Assembly: GCF_001875665.1 (NCBI RefSeq)
Contig: NZ_MLAL01000040.1
Span: forward strand, 1 to 46,150
From: Corynebacterium sp. NML130628
GTDB taxonomy: Bacteria > Actinomycetota > Actinomycetes > Mycobacteriales > Mycobacteriaceae
DNA length: 46,150 bases
Direction: 5' to 3'
Shown here: positions 1-6,523 of the stretch, in pieces
How positions within the stretch are numbered: position 1 is the first letter of the stretch
How the letters are laid out: each line of letters starts with the position of its first letter
The notes under the pieces: generated by a model
The model's input: the letters and a program-made list of their open reading frames with translations, nothing else
Databases searched by the model: none
What the model was told of the DNA's origin: nothing
Made by a program: the position numbers and the translations under genes

Positions 1-107
1 GCGGCGGGGAAACGCCCGGTCCCTTTCCGAACCCGGTTTAGCTAAGCCCGCCCGCGCTGATGGTACTGCACCTGGGAGGGTGTGGGAGAGTAGGTTACTG
101 CCGGCCT
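1..107 (+). rRNA. rrf: 5S ribosomal RNA, 3' part
   Basis: The first ~107 bases match the body and 3' end of an actinobacterial 5S rRNA: the conserved stretch CCGAACCCGG, then GCTAAGCCCGCC, then GATGGTACTGCACC, GGGAGGGTGTGGGAGAGTAG and a closing GCCGGC. The 5' strand of helix I (about a dozen bases) lies before the window, so the gene is partial. It is presumably the end of a 16S-23S-5S operon entering from the left. The exact 3' end is placed by analogy and may be off by a few bases. Confidence 0.95.
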
Positions 108-118
108 TATAATTTCAT

Positions 119-172
119 GGTGGTGGATGTGATACCCGCTTTTTGGTGGGTGTTTACGTCCACCACCTTTTT
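119..172 (+). terminator. Rho-independent terminator of the rRNA operon
   Basis: GGTGGTGGATGT (119-130) pairs with ACGTCCACCACC (156-167), allowing one G-U pair, and is followed directly by TTTTT (168-172). It sits about 12 bp after the 5S gene, as expected for the end of an rRNA operon. The loop is 25 nt and can itself pair further. Confidence 0.85.
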
Positions 173-214
173 GTGCTTTGTGTGTGGGGGTGGGGTGCCC
201 CACGTGCCGGGGAT

Positions 215-505
215 GTGCGTACCAGATTCCTGTGCGCAGGAGGCGTGTACTGGGCAAATGCCACGACGTAGTCCCGAAGACCCGGAATGTGGTGCAGTAA
301 ATGTTGTGGTGGTGGGGGTGTGCACCAGATTCTTAGGGTTCGTGGTACACCGCGGTGTGTTGTGCCTGGTCACCTGTGCGTGGTGTAGGAATGTGGTGCA
401 CAGGATCGTTGTGGTGGTGGGGGTGTGCACCAGATTCCAGGTTTCGTGTTACACCTCGCTGTGTTATGCCTGGTCTCCTGCGTGCGACATTGGAATGTGG
501 TGCAC
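215..505. repeat. Three tandem copies of an ~80-bp inverted-end repeat element (locus A)
   Basis: Three units occupy 215-296, 320-401 and 425-505. Each begins with GTGCACCAGATTCC or a close variant and ends with GGAATGTGGTGCAC, its near-perfect reverse complement, so each unit can fold into a long hairpin. Units 2 and 3 also share the preceding GTTGTGGTGGTGG, which makes a ~105-bp tandem duplication starting at 303 and 408. The same element recurs at 16465-16638, 32558-32730 and 34314-34397. No coding capacity is evident: open frames across this stretch lack ribosome-binding sites and normal codon use. The remainder of 173-556 shows no gene. I infer a REPIN/MITE-like repeat. Confidence 0.8.
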
Positions 506-556
506 AGCTTTCCCCGCTGCTGCCATTGGGACGCATTACTGGTGCACCAATAGAGA

Positions 557-1534
557 TTACGGCCAGGAAATTGATGGGTCCGTAGTGAAGTGGACGTCTT
601 TGCCGGATAAGGGGTCCGTGAAGGCGACTGAGATGCATTCGAGGAGCATTGGTTTGTTGAAGTCGTCCTCGCCGAACGGGTGAGGTACGGGGTAGATGGT
701 GTCGCCGATGATAGGGACGCCCGCGTCGAGCATTTGGACGCGCAGTTGGTGCGTTCGTCCGGTGATTGGTTCTAGAAGATATCGCCCGATGGGTTTTGTC
801 ACGCCGTAGCGTTGTTGAAGGGCGCGCTCTTCGGCGGCGGGCAAGCGGGAGGCTCCGAGAAATACGGTTTCCGAGTTGGGTTCCGCCCCGCGGACAAATC
901 TGGAAGCGAGTTCGCCGTGCTCTTTCACAATGTGATGCCGCCATGTGCCCGGGAGTAGGGCCGGGTCGTAAGGAGCGGTCGCGGAATAGAGGCGCCGCAC
1001 TTCTCGGCGGGCGAACATGTCCTGGTACGCTCCGCGGACTTCCCGACGCTTCGTCAGCAATAGCAAGCCGCTCGTCATGCGGTCCAGCCGGTGGGCTGGT
1101 GTGAGCTCTTCGTTGCCGGTCTCACGGCGGAGGCGGACGGTGAGGGTCTCGGTGATGTGGGCGGCGCGGGGCATCGTCGCTAAAAAGGGTGGTTTGTTGA
1201 CGATCAGGACATTGTTGTCCTCGAAGACGACGGTGTGTGTGAACGGGACGGGAGTTTCGGGGGCGGGGCGTCGATAAAAGAAGACGTCCGTGCCGGGCTG
1301 CAGGATGCCAGAAGGCGTAAGCAGGGTGCCGTCGCGGAGGACGACTTCGCCGTCGGTGAAGCGTTGGAGGACGGCGGTGGCGTCGTCGTCTGGGTGGCGG
1401 TGGCGCTGCCCCATGACGACTTCGGTGAGGAAATCGCCGGCGGCGATCGGGGCGTCTGGAACGCGGACTCGTGACGCGCCGAGGCCGTCGCGCGGTGGCA
1501 GTGGCGGGGACGACTTCCTTCGTTTTCTACTCAT
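557..1534 (-). CDS. RluA-family RNA pseudouridine synthase
   Basis: A 325-residue protein that should isomerise specific uridines in rRNA or tRNA to pseudouridine. The catalytic motif HRLDRMTSG is present (Asp about residue 151), as are IVNKPPFLATMP before it and GRTHQLRVQM near the C-terminus, all typical of RluA/RluC/RluD enzymes. The first ~40 residues are basic and lack a clear S4 domain. The frame stays open well upstream of MSRKRRKSS, but that extension would run through the divergent small gene at 1557. I therefore take ATG at 1534, which has a TAATCT box ten bases before it (1545-1550). The RNA target cannot be told from sequence. Confidence 0.9.
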   Translation of the reverse strand: MSRKRRKSSPPLPPRDGLGASRVRVPDAPIAAGDFLTEVVMGQRHRHPDDDATAVLQRFTDGEVVLRDGTLLTPSGILQPGTDVFFYRRPAPETPVPFTHTVVFEDNNVLIVNKPPFLATMPRAAHITETLTVRLRRETGNEELTPAHRLDRMTSGLLLLTKRREVRGAYQDMFARREVRRLYSATAPYDPALLPGTWRHHIVKEHGELASRFVRGAEPNSETVFLGASRLPAAEERALQQRYGVTKPIGRYLLEPITGRTHQLRVQMLDAGVPIIGDTIYPVPHPFGEDDFNKPMLLECISVAFTDPLSGKDVHFTTDPSISWP

Positions 1535-1543
1535 ATCCTTTGC

Positions 1544-1550
1544 TAGATTA
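1544..1550. promoter_or_regulatory. Palindromic bidirectional -10 box (TAGATTA)
   Basis: The 22-bp gap between the divergent starts at 1534 and 1557 contains TAGATTA. Read rightward it gives TAGATT seven bases before ATG 1557; read leftward it gives TAATCT ten bases before ATG 1534. Both fit the TANNNT -10 consensus, so transcripts would be leaderless or nearly so. This is a sequence-based prediction. Confidence 0.6.
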
Positions 1551-1556
1551 GTCGCT

Positions 1557-1703
1557 ATGGATATTGGAGCGATGTTGGAACCGGTACTGGCGTTTTTCAA
1601 CGAGGGCATTGGGAAGGTCATCGCGGACGTGATGCGTGCGCTGTACGAGACTTTCTTCCCCGCAAACGCTGAGGGTGCAAAGCCGGTCGAAATTCCCAAA
1701 TAA
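1557..1703 (+). CDS. Small hypothetical protein (48 aa), possibly helical and membrane-associated
   Basis: ATG at 1557 opens a 48-residue frame beginning MDIGAMLEPVLAFFNEG and ending PVEIPK. It lies in the short gap between the pseudouridine synthase and the universal stress gene. Evidence for a real gene is the TAGATT box exactly seven bases upstream, giving a leaderless mRNA, and sensible codon use. Residues 1-35 could form an amphipathic helix (LEPVLAFF, IGKVIADVMRALYETFF) with no signal peptide. In size, lack of signal peptide and helicity it resembles the very short corynebacterial porins of the PorA/PorH type, but I see no specific sequence match. The function is unknown. Confidence 0.55.
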   Translation: MDIGAMLEPVLAFFNEGIGKVIADVMRALYETFFPANAEGAKPVEIPK

Positions 1704-1779
1704 GGGCCACGATATCGATGTGGGTTTTGTCTACAATGGGGGTAGATACTGCCTACCTTCTTGAGAAAGGGCGAAACAC

Positions 1780-2673
1780 ATGTCGAATGAAGAAATGGTC
1801 GTTGTTGCTGTAGACGGAAGCCCAGCTTCCCATAACGCGGTCCGCTGGGCGGCGAACACCGCGGCAAAGCGCGGAATTGCATTGCAGCTGGCCGCGAGCT
1901 ACACGATGCCACAGTTCCTTTACGCGGAAGGGATGGTTCCGCCAAAGGAACTGTTCGATGATCTGCAGAAGGAAACCATCCAGAAGGTCGACGAGGCGCG
2001 AGACATCGCGCTTGAGGTCGCCCCGGACATCAAGGTTGGGCACGTTGTCGCGGAGGGTTCTCCGATCGACATGCTGCTGGAGATGTCGCGGACCGCAACC
2101 ATGATTGTGATGGGTTCGCGCGGTCTGGGTGGGCTTTCCGGCATGGTGCTGGGCTCTGTGTCGGGCGCGGTTGTTTCCCACGCAAGCTGCCCGGTTGTTG
2201 TGGTCCGCGAGGACAACAACGTGACTGATGAGAACAAGTACGGCCCAGTAGTCGTCGGCGTCGACGGCTCTGAGGTGTCCCGCCACGCGACGGAGGTCGC
2301 GTTTGAGGAGGCGCACGCTCGCGGTGCGGAGTTGGTTGCGGTGCACACGTGGATCGATACGCAGGTGCAGGGCCCGGGCGCTGGCTTCTCGGTGACGGAT
2401 GAGCACTGGAAGGCCGTGCAGGACGAGAAGGACGAGATCCTCAACGGGTACCTGGAGGAGTCCGCCGCGAAGTTCCCGGAGGTGCAGATCCGCAAGGTTA
2501 TTACGCGTGACCGGCCAGTTCGCGCGCTTACCGAGGCCGCTGAGGGTGCACAGCTCCTGGTCACCGGTTCCCATGGTCGTGGCGGTTTCAAGGGGATGCT
2601 GCTCGGTTCCACTTCCCGTGCGTTGCTGCAGTCGGCACCGTGCCCGATGATGGTGGTGCGTCCGAACGACTAA
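1780..2673 (+). CDS. Universal stress protein, tandem Usp domains
   Basis: A 297-residue cytoplasmic protein with two UspA domains: residues ~5-145 (VDGSPASHN, then GSRGLGGLSGMVLGSVS and CPVVVVRE) and ~155-295 (GVDGSEVSRH, then GSHGRGGFKGMLLGSTS and CPMMVVRP). Both retain the G-x2-G-x9-G-S/T nucleotide-binding pattern, so both halves may bind ATP. The start is supported by GAGAAAGG upstream of ATG. A TACAAT hexamer at 1732-1737 is a likely -10. In C. glutamicum a Usp gene sits near mcbR, as I recall, which agrees with the order here. Such proteins support survival under starvation and stress; the specific role is not inferable. Confidence 0.92.
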   Translation: MSNEEMVVVAVDGSPASHNAVRWAANTAAKRGIALQLAASYTMPQFLYAEGMVPPKELFDDLQKETIQKVDEARDIALEVAPDIKVGHVVAEGSPIDMLLEMSRTATMIVMGSRGLGGLSGMVLGSVSGAVVSHASCPVVVVREDNNVTDENKYGPVVVGVDGSEVSRHATEVAFEEAHARGAELVAVHTWIDTQVQGPGAGFSVTDEHWKAVQDEKDEILNGYLEESAAKFPEVQIRKVITRDRPVRALTEAAEGAQLLVTGSHGRGGFKGMLLGSTSRALLQSAPCPMMVVRPND

Positions 2674-2727
2674 TCTCCCCGGAAGAAACCAGGTCCCAGC
2701 TGCATCGTTCCCGGATCGTTACCGGTT

Positions 2728-2770
2728 GGTGCCCGAATCGTAGTGGCATTATGCCCGAATGAGAGGCACC
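2728..2770 (+). other. Intercistronic nested inverted repeat between usp and glsB
   Basis: GGTGCC (2728-2733) pairs with GGCACC (2765-2770) around an inner GGCA-TTA-TGCC hairpin (2745-2755). The octamer GCCCGAAT occurs twice (2731-2738 and 2753-2760). It could be a weak terminator or processing hairpin after the usp gene; there is no T-run. Confidence 0.35.
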
Positions 2771-2815
2771 ATGGTCAGTAGACATTAAACGATCATTATA
2801 GAAGGGAACGTATAC

Positions 2816-3085
2816 ATGCTGGGACTTGGCTTTTTCGGCTGGATTATTATTGGTGGACTTGCAGGCTGGATCGCCTCGAAGATTAAGGGCAAGGACGCCG
2901 ATATGGGCATCGGCCTGAATATCGTTGTTGGTATTGTTGGCGGCCTGATTGGTGGTTGGTTGCTGGCGAAGTTCGGAGTGGACGTCAATGGTGGCGGACT
3001 CTGGTTTAGCTTCTTCACCTGCATCCTTGGTGCGGTGATCCTGCTGACCATCGTCAACTTTGTGAAAGGCAAGCAACGCCAATAA
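2816..3085 (+). CDS. GlsB/YeaQ/YmgE-family stress-response membrane protein
   Basis: An 89-residue hydrophobic protein with three predicted membrane helices: residues ~3-22 (GFFGWIIIGGLAGWIAS), ~32-52 (GLNIVVGIVGGLIGGWLL) and ~62-84 (FSFFTCILGAVILLTIV). The GGLAGWIASKIKGKD and GIVGGLIGGWL motifs are hallmarks of the family once called transglycosylase-associated proteins. The ATG follows GAAGGGAACG. Members are often induced by acid, osmotic or general stress, which fits placement beside a Usp gene; the biochemical role is unknown. A terminator follows at 3117. Confidence 0.9.
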   Translation: MLGLGFFGWIIIGGLAGWIASKIKGKDADMGIGLNIVVGIVGGLIGGWLLAKFGVDVNGGGLWFSFFTCILGAVILLTIVNFVKGKQRQ

Positions 3086-3116
3086 CCACTAGCGCGCACT
3101 GCGCTCAATGAATTCG

Positions 3117-3156
3117 CCGGCCGGAGGGGCACACCCCCGGCCGGTATTTTTCTTTT
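3117..3156 (+). terminator. Rho-independent terminator after glsB
   Basis: CCGGCCGG-A-GGGG (3117-3129) pairs with CCCC-C-GGCCGG (from 3134 to 3144), followed by a T-rich tail TATTTTTCTTTT. It is a strong GC stem with a 4-5 nt loop, placed 30 bp after the glsB stop codon and before mcbR. Confidence 0.85.
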
Positions 3157-3226
3157 CAGAAATCGTGGGACGCGAGTAAGGTGAACGTACTGGTTTGTCT
3201 ATTAGGAATATTGGAGGAGCAGTCGC

Positions 3227-3859
3227 GTGAGCAGCGGAACAACCAGCAAGTCAAAGAGCGCTTCCAGGAGGCGGAATCGTCCCAGCCCCCGGCAGCGGCT
3301 GTTGGACGCCGCCACGAAACTCTTCCAGGAAGAGGGCATCCGCGTCATCGGTATTGACCGCATTTTGAGGGAGGCGGACGTCGCGAAGGCGTCGCTGTAC
3401 TCGTTGCTTGGGTCGAAGGATAACCTGGTCATCGCGTATATTGAGCGGCTGGATGAGGAGTACCGGAAGCGTTGGGCGGAGCGCACCGAGCACGTCTACG
3501 ACGCGGACGGGAAGGTGCTGACGTTCTTCGATATGGCGATTGAGGAGGAGCCGGACCGTGAGTTCCGCGGCTCGCCGTTCCTCAATGCCGCGAACGAGTA
3601 CCCGCGCCCCGACACCGAGTCTGAGGAGCGCATCGTCGCGGCGTGCAAGGAGCACCGCCAGTGGATGTACGACACGATTACGCACCTGCTCAGCGTGAAG
3701 AACGGCTATAACTCGGCGTCGCAGACGAACGAGTTGCTGATCTTCCTTGACGGTGGCCTGGCGGGTGCTCGTTTCGCGCGTGATGTTGCGCCGCTGGAAA
3801 CCGCCCGTGCGCTGGCGAAAGCTACGCTTGGGACTCCTCCTGCCGACTATTCAATTTAG
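3227..3859 (+). CDS. mcbR: TetR-family regulator McbR (methionine/cysteine biosynthesis repressor)
   Basis: A 210-residue TetR regulator. The N-terminal helix-turn-helix covers residues ~25-70 and contains RNRPSPRQRLLDAATKLF and GIRVIGIDRILREADVAKAS, and the protein ends PPADYSI. All of these agree with C. glutamicum McbR as I know it. McbR represses methionine, cysteine and sulfur-assimilation genes and is released by S-adenosylhomocysteine. The GTG start has GGAGGAG seven bases upstream. Only a GTCTA half-site (3198-3202 region) of the known TAGAC-N6-GTCTA operator is seen upstream. The 3' end overlaps the convergent yidC-like gene by 38 bp. Confidence 0.9.
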   Translation: MSSGTTSKSKSASRRRNRPSPRQRLLDAATKLFQEEGIRVIGIDRILREADVAKASLYSLLGSKDNLVIAYIERLDEEYRKRWAERTEHVYDADGKVLTFFDMAIEEEPDREFRGSPFLNAANEYPRPDTESEERIVAACKEHRQWMYDTITHLLSVKNGYNSASQTNELLIFLDGGLAGARFARDVAPLETARALAKATLGTPPADYSI

Positions 3860-4928
3860 CTTCCCGCTGCACTTTCGACCGCTCTTTCTCGATGGCCTTT
3901 TTGGTGCGTTTTTCCTCGCGCTTGGCCTGGGCAAGGGCGGTTTTTTCTGCGCGGATGTCGCGCCGCACCGCCAGGATGGTTGCCGGCCGCACGAGTGCGC
4001 CGACCTTCTTGCGGCGCCAGGTCCGTTTGCGCTCCCGCTTTTTCCGTTTCTTTTCGACGTACGCTTCGCGCGCCTCACGCACATGGTTGCGGTGGATCTC
4101 CTCGGAGGGGAACCGCTTCACCAGGAGGGTCCAGAGCAGAACGGTCTGTGAGGCGGTCCAGAAGTTGTTGACTACCCAGTACAGCAGTAGGGCGATCGGT
4201 ACGAGGCCGAGCATGCCCGCCGTGGTCAGGGACAGCGCGATGAAGGGAATCATCAAGTACAGGAACCGGTAGCTGCCGCGGGTGAACGCGTTTTCCCACT
4301 CGAGTGTGGTGCGGTTGCGGATCTGGGAGAGCAGCAGGTTGATGCTGGTGAAGCAGATGGCTGCGACGAGCATCGGGATGGCGAGGCCGCGGACGGCGTC
4401 GACCGTGGTGCCGAGGGAGGCAAACTGCTCGGGTGTCATGGAGACGTAGGCGGGGAGGGGGACGTCGAAAAGTGTGGTGCTGCGAAAGCTCTCGATTTGC
4501 GCTGGGGTGAGCAGGCCGATGCGGTGGCTGTCGCCAACGCCGGGCACGGCGAGCCAGTACAGCAGGCGGTACAGACCGAAGAAGAACGGCAGCTGGATCA
4601 TGGCGGGCACGCAGCCGGCGAGTGGGTTGTAGCCGTGCTCGCTGCGCAGCTTCTTGATGGCTTCGCGCTCCGCCTCGATGTCTTCGAGGGCGGTGGAGCT
4701 GCCGTAGCGGTCCGCGATGGCTTTCATGTGCGGGCGCATCATGTAGCTGGTGCGGCCCACCTTGTACGTTTTCCAGGTGAAGGGGGCGATGGCGCCTCGC
4801 ACGGTGATGACGAGCAGGATGATGGACGCGATCCAGGCGCCGGAAACGGGGGCGCCGAGGACGTCGGCAAGTAGCCAGTGCCAGAACTGCAGCACGGCGG
4901 ATACGGGATAGACGAGGATTTCCATCAT
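3822..4928 (-). CDS. YidC/Oxa1-family membrane protein insertase (paralogue)
   Basis: A 368-residue membrane protein of the YidC/Oxa1 family, which inserts and folds inner-membrane proteins with or without SecYEG. Family features include TMs at ~33-53 (SIILLVITVRGAIAPF, with the conserved Arg facing the groove), ~105-125 (AMIQLPFFFGLYRLLYW), ~190-210 and ~230-260 (MIPFIALSLTTAGMLGLVPIALLLYWVVNN). The last ~90 residues are a very basic, Lys/Arg/Glu-rich tail, typical of ribosome-contacting Oxa1 tails. Two adjacent ATG codons begin the gene. It starts 16 bp from the divergent sortase gene and shares its -10 region. The main YidC near rpmH/rnpA is presumably elsewhere. Confidence 0.88.
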   Translation of the reverse strand: MMEILVYPVSAVLQFWHWLLADVLGAPVSGAWIASIILLVITVRGAIAPFTWKTYKVGRTSYMMRPHMKAIADRYGSSTALEDIEAEREAIKKLRSEHGYNPLAGCVPAMIQLPFFFGLYRLLYWLAVPGVGDSHRIGLLTPAQIESFRSTTLFDVPLPAYVSMTPEQFASLGTTVDAVRGLAIPMLVAAICFTSINLLLSQIRNRTTLEWENAFTRGSYRFLYLMIPFIALSLTTAGMLGLVPIALLLYWVVNNFWTASQTVLLWTLLVKRFPSEEIHRNHVREAREAYVEKKRKKRERKRTWRRKKVGALVRPATILAVRRDIRAEKTALAQAKREEKRTKKAIEKERSKVQREAKLNSRQEESQA

Positions 4929-4932
4929 TCGC

Positions 4933-4940
4933 TAATGTTA
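4933..4940. promoter_or_regulatory. Palindromic bidirectional -10 box (TAATGTTA)
   Basis: The whole gap between the divergent starts 4928 and 4945 is 16 bp. TAATGT (4933-4938) stands six bases before ATG 4945. On the other strand TAACAT (complement of 4935-4940) stands six bases before ATG 4928. Both are TANNNT boxes at leaderless spacing, so one 8-bp palindrome appears to fire both genes. Confidence 0.7.
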
Positions 4941-4944
4941 GGCC

Positions 4945-5736
4945 ATGGTTTACCAACAACCCAGACGCAAGGTACGCGCCTCCCAGGTCTTCGGCGAGGT
5001 GCTGCTGACTCTCGGGGCGTTGTTGTTGCTGTTCGCGTTTTACGAGTCCTATTGGACCAATATCGCGTCCGGCAAGATGCAAAACGAAGCGCAGGACACG
5101 CTGTCGGAGCAGTGGAAGAACCCGCGCCAGCTGCGCACGCCCCAGCTTGGGGACGCGTTTGCGCGTATGTACATCCCCGCGTTCGGATCGGACTACCAAT
5201 TCGCCATCATCGAGGGCACCGACGAGACCGAGCTTCTTGTGGGGCCGGGGCGCTACCCGGACACGCAGATGCCGGGCGAGCCCGGCAACTTCGCGGTGGC
5301 GGGACACCGCGTGGGCAAGGGGGCGCCGTTCAACGACCTTGGGGCGCTGAACAGCTGTGACGCCATCGTGGTGGAGACGCAGGACTCCTGGGTGACGTAC
5401 CGGGTGCTGCCGATGGGCCTGGACCCGCAGGAACGCCGGGACGTGGCGGCGGGCTGCGTGCCAGCCGAGATCAACGAGCCGATCGCGACGGGCGAGTACC
5501 GCAACGTGGTGGGTAGGCACATTACGCTGCCGGGAGACGTGAACGTGATCAACCCGATCCCGGAGCAGCCCTCGATTGAGGTGCGGCCCGACATGTTGGG
5601 CATGATCACGCTGACCACGTGCCACCCGCAGTTCTCGAACGCGGAGCGCATGATCATTCACGCCGTGCAGACTGAGGTGCTGGCGAAAACGCCGGGCGAT
5701 CAGACGCTGCCGCAGGCGATGTCGGAGGTGAAATAG
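4945..5736 (+). CDS. Class E sortase
   Basis: A 263-residue sortase, a membrane-anchored cysteine transpeptidase that attaches sorted proteins to the peptidoglycan. One N-terminal signal-anchor (~residues 15-37, VFGEVLLTLGALLLLFAFY) precedes the extracellular catalytic domain. The catalytic triad is visible: His121 in FAVAGHRVG, Cys226 in TLTTCHPQF and Arg235 in NAERM. The TTCHPxFSNAERM signature points to class E, the usual housekeeping class in high-GC Gram-positives. No LPXTG-type substrate was seen in this window. The small membrane-protein gene at 5740 follows directly and is probably co-transcribed. The ATG has a leaderless-type -10 six bases upstream. Confidence 0.92.
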   Translation: MVYQQPRRKVRASQVFGEVLLTLGALLLLFAFYESYWTNIASGKMQNEAQDTLSEQWKNPRQLRTPQLGDAFARMYIPAFGSDYQFAIIEGTDETELLVGPGRYPDTQMPGEPGNFAVAGHRVGKGAPFNDLGALNSCDAIVVETQDSWVTYRVLPMGLDPQERRDVAAGCVPAEINEPIATGEYRNVVGRHITLPGDVNVINPIPEQPSIEVRPDMLGMITLTTCHPQFSNAERMIIHAVQTEVLAKTPGDQTLPQAMSEVK

Positions 5737-5739
5737 ACA

Positions 5740-5892
5740 ATGTATGGAGCACTTTGGCGGATGCTGCCGGGCCCTACGCCGGTGAAGTGGCTGCTCGCGA
5801 TCGTGATCGCGGTAGCCGTGTTCTTCCTGCTGATGGAAGTGGTGTTTCCGTGGGTGTCGGCGCAGATGCCCTACAACGACGTCGCTGTATAA
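5740..5892 (+). CDS. Small conserved membrane protein of the sortase E locus (50 aa)
   Basis: ATG at 5740 lies three bases after the sortase stop and encodes MYGALWRMLPGPTPVKWLL followed by one hydrophobic helix (~residues 17-36) and ends MPYNDVAV. Proteins with the same pattern (MYGALWR..PGP, one TM, a C-terminal FP-W near residue 37 and MP-N-V ending) accompany class E sortases across actinobacteria, as I recall, for example in Streptomyces and mycobacteria. The function is unknown; a role in supporting sortase or cell-envelope assembly is an inference from linkage. Confidence 0.85.
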   Translation: MYGALWRMLPGPTPVKWLLAIVIAVAVFFLLMEVVFPWVSAQMPYNDVAV

Positions 5893-5894
5893 CG

Positions 5895-5930
5895 CCATCA
5901 AGAGCCTTTAGAGCTGCAGGTTCTTGATGG
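5895..5930. terminator. Hairpin between convergent genes (likely bidirectional terminator)
   Basis: CCATCAAGA (5895-5903) pairs with TCTTGATGG (5922-5930). The stem extends inward to 13 bp including one G-U pair, with a 10-nt loop. It sits between the end of the sortase operon (5892) and the convergent lipoprotein gene, overlapping the last codons of the latter. There is no strong T-run, so termination efficiency is uncertain. Confidence 0.55.
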
Positions 5931-6468
5931 TCTCCTCGGCGACGGTTTGCGCCTTGATGGACTCGTCTTGGTTGGTGAACACGGTCACGGCCGTGTTGCC
6001 TTTGGCGACGGAGTAGGCGGCCCCGATCCGGTTCGGGACGGCCCCACCGCCGTGGCGTCCGCCGTTCCACCCGGCGGGCTGGTTGGCGGGCTCGGTGTAG
6101 TCGATGGGGGTGGCCCAGTCGACGACGGCCATGGCGTCTTCGGGGCTGTCCATGTGACGCACGATCACGGTGAGTTGTGGTTCGGGCGGGTAGGACCAGA
6201 ACTGGCAGGCTGGGGGGTCGAAGCGGGCGTCGATACCTACGCCGGTGACGCGCTGCCCGTTGGCGTCGGCGACCCAGTCGGTGTCGAGGTATGGGCAGGG
6301 CTGCCACGCGTTGCGGTCGGTGGCAGGCAGGGCGTCGAGCGGCAGGGCAGCCCCCTGCTTCTCGACGTCCCCTTCGCCCGCAGGCGCGTGGTCGGGCTCG
6401 GGGGCGGCGCACCCGGCGAGGACGCTCAATACCGTGACTGCTGCAAGGGTGGGTACTCTCAAACGCAT
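5908..6468 (-). CDS. DUF2020-type secreted lipoprotein
   Basis: A 186-residue lipoprotein: MRLRVPTLAAVTVLSVLAGC is a signal peptide with lipobox LAGC, so the mature N-terminus would be Cys20. The rest (WQPCPYLDTDWVADANGQ, then CQFWSYPPEPQLTVIVRH and a C-terminal AETIKN-type helix) resembles the DUF2020 family of small mycolata lipoproteins, of unknown function. A TAATCT box lies seven bases before the ATG (6476-6481), suggesting a leaderless mRNA. Its start codon interlocks with a possible start of hrrS on the other strand (CATG at 6466-6469). The link to the heme-sensing system is positional only. Confidence 0.75.
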   Translation of the reverse strand: MRLRVPTLAAVTVLSVLAGCAAPEPDHAPAGEGDVEKQGAALPLDALPATDRNAWQPCPYLDTDWVADANGQRVTGVGIDARFDPPACQFWSYPPEPQLTVIVRHMDSPEDAMAVVDWATPIDYTEPANQPAGWNGGRHGGGAVPNRIGAAYSVAKGNTAVTVFTNQDESIKAQTVAEETIKNLQL

Positions 6469-6481
6469 GGGTTCCAGATTA
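6454..6481. promoter_or_regulatory. Face-to-face -10 boxes of the hrrS and lipoprotein genes
   Basis: On the plus strand TACTCT (6454-6459) lies seven bases before an ATG at 6467. On the minus strand TAATCT (complement of 6476-6481) lies seven bases before ATG 6468. Each box lies within, or just ahead of, the neighbour's coding region, so the two transcripts would start at the same point and run apart. Confidence 0.5.
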
Positions 6482-6523
6482 GCTGTGTTGTCGCCGGGCC
6501 CGGCAGAGACCACCGAGGTGCCG

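Noticed and set aside
60..944. Several long open frames on both strands in the first kilobase
   Set aside because: They overlap the 5S rRNA, the repeat cluster or the pseudouridine synthase gene, have no ribosome-binding sites and read as low-complexity Val/Gly/Cys or Arg/His/Pro-rich sequence.
1535..1945. N-terminal extension of the pseudouridine synthase
   Set aside because: The frame is open but would run across the divergent 48-aa gene and into usp; the family does not have such an extension and the start at MSRKRRKSS is preceded by a -10 box.
3190..3205. McbR operator upstream of mcbR
   Set aside because: Only GTCTA is present; the other half at the required six-base spacing reads CGTAC rather than TAGAC.
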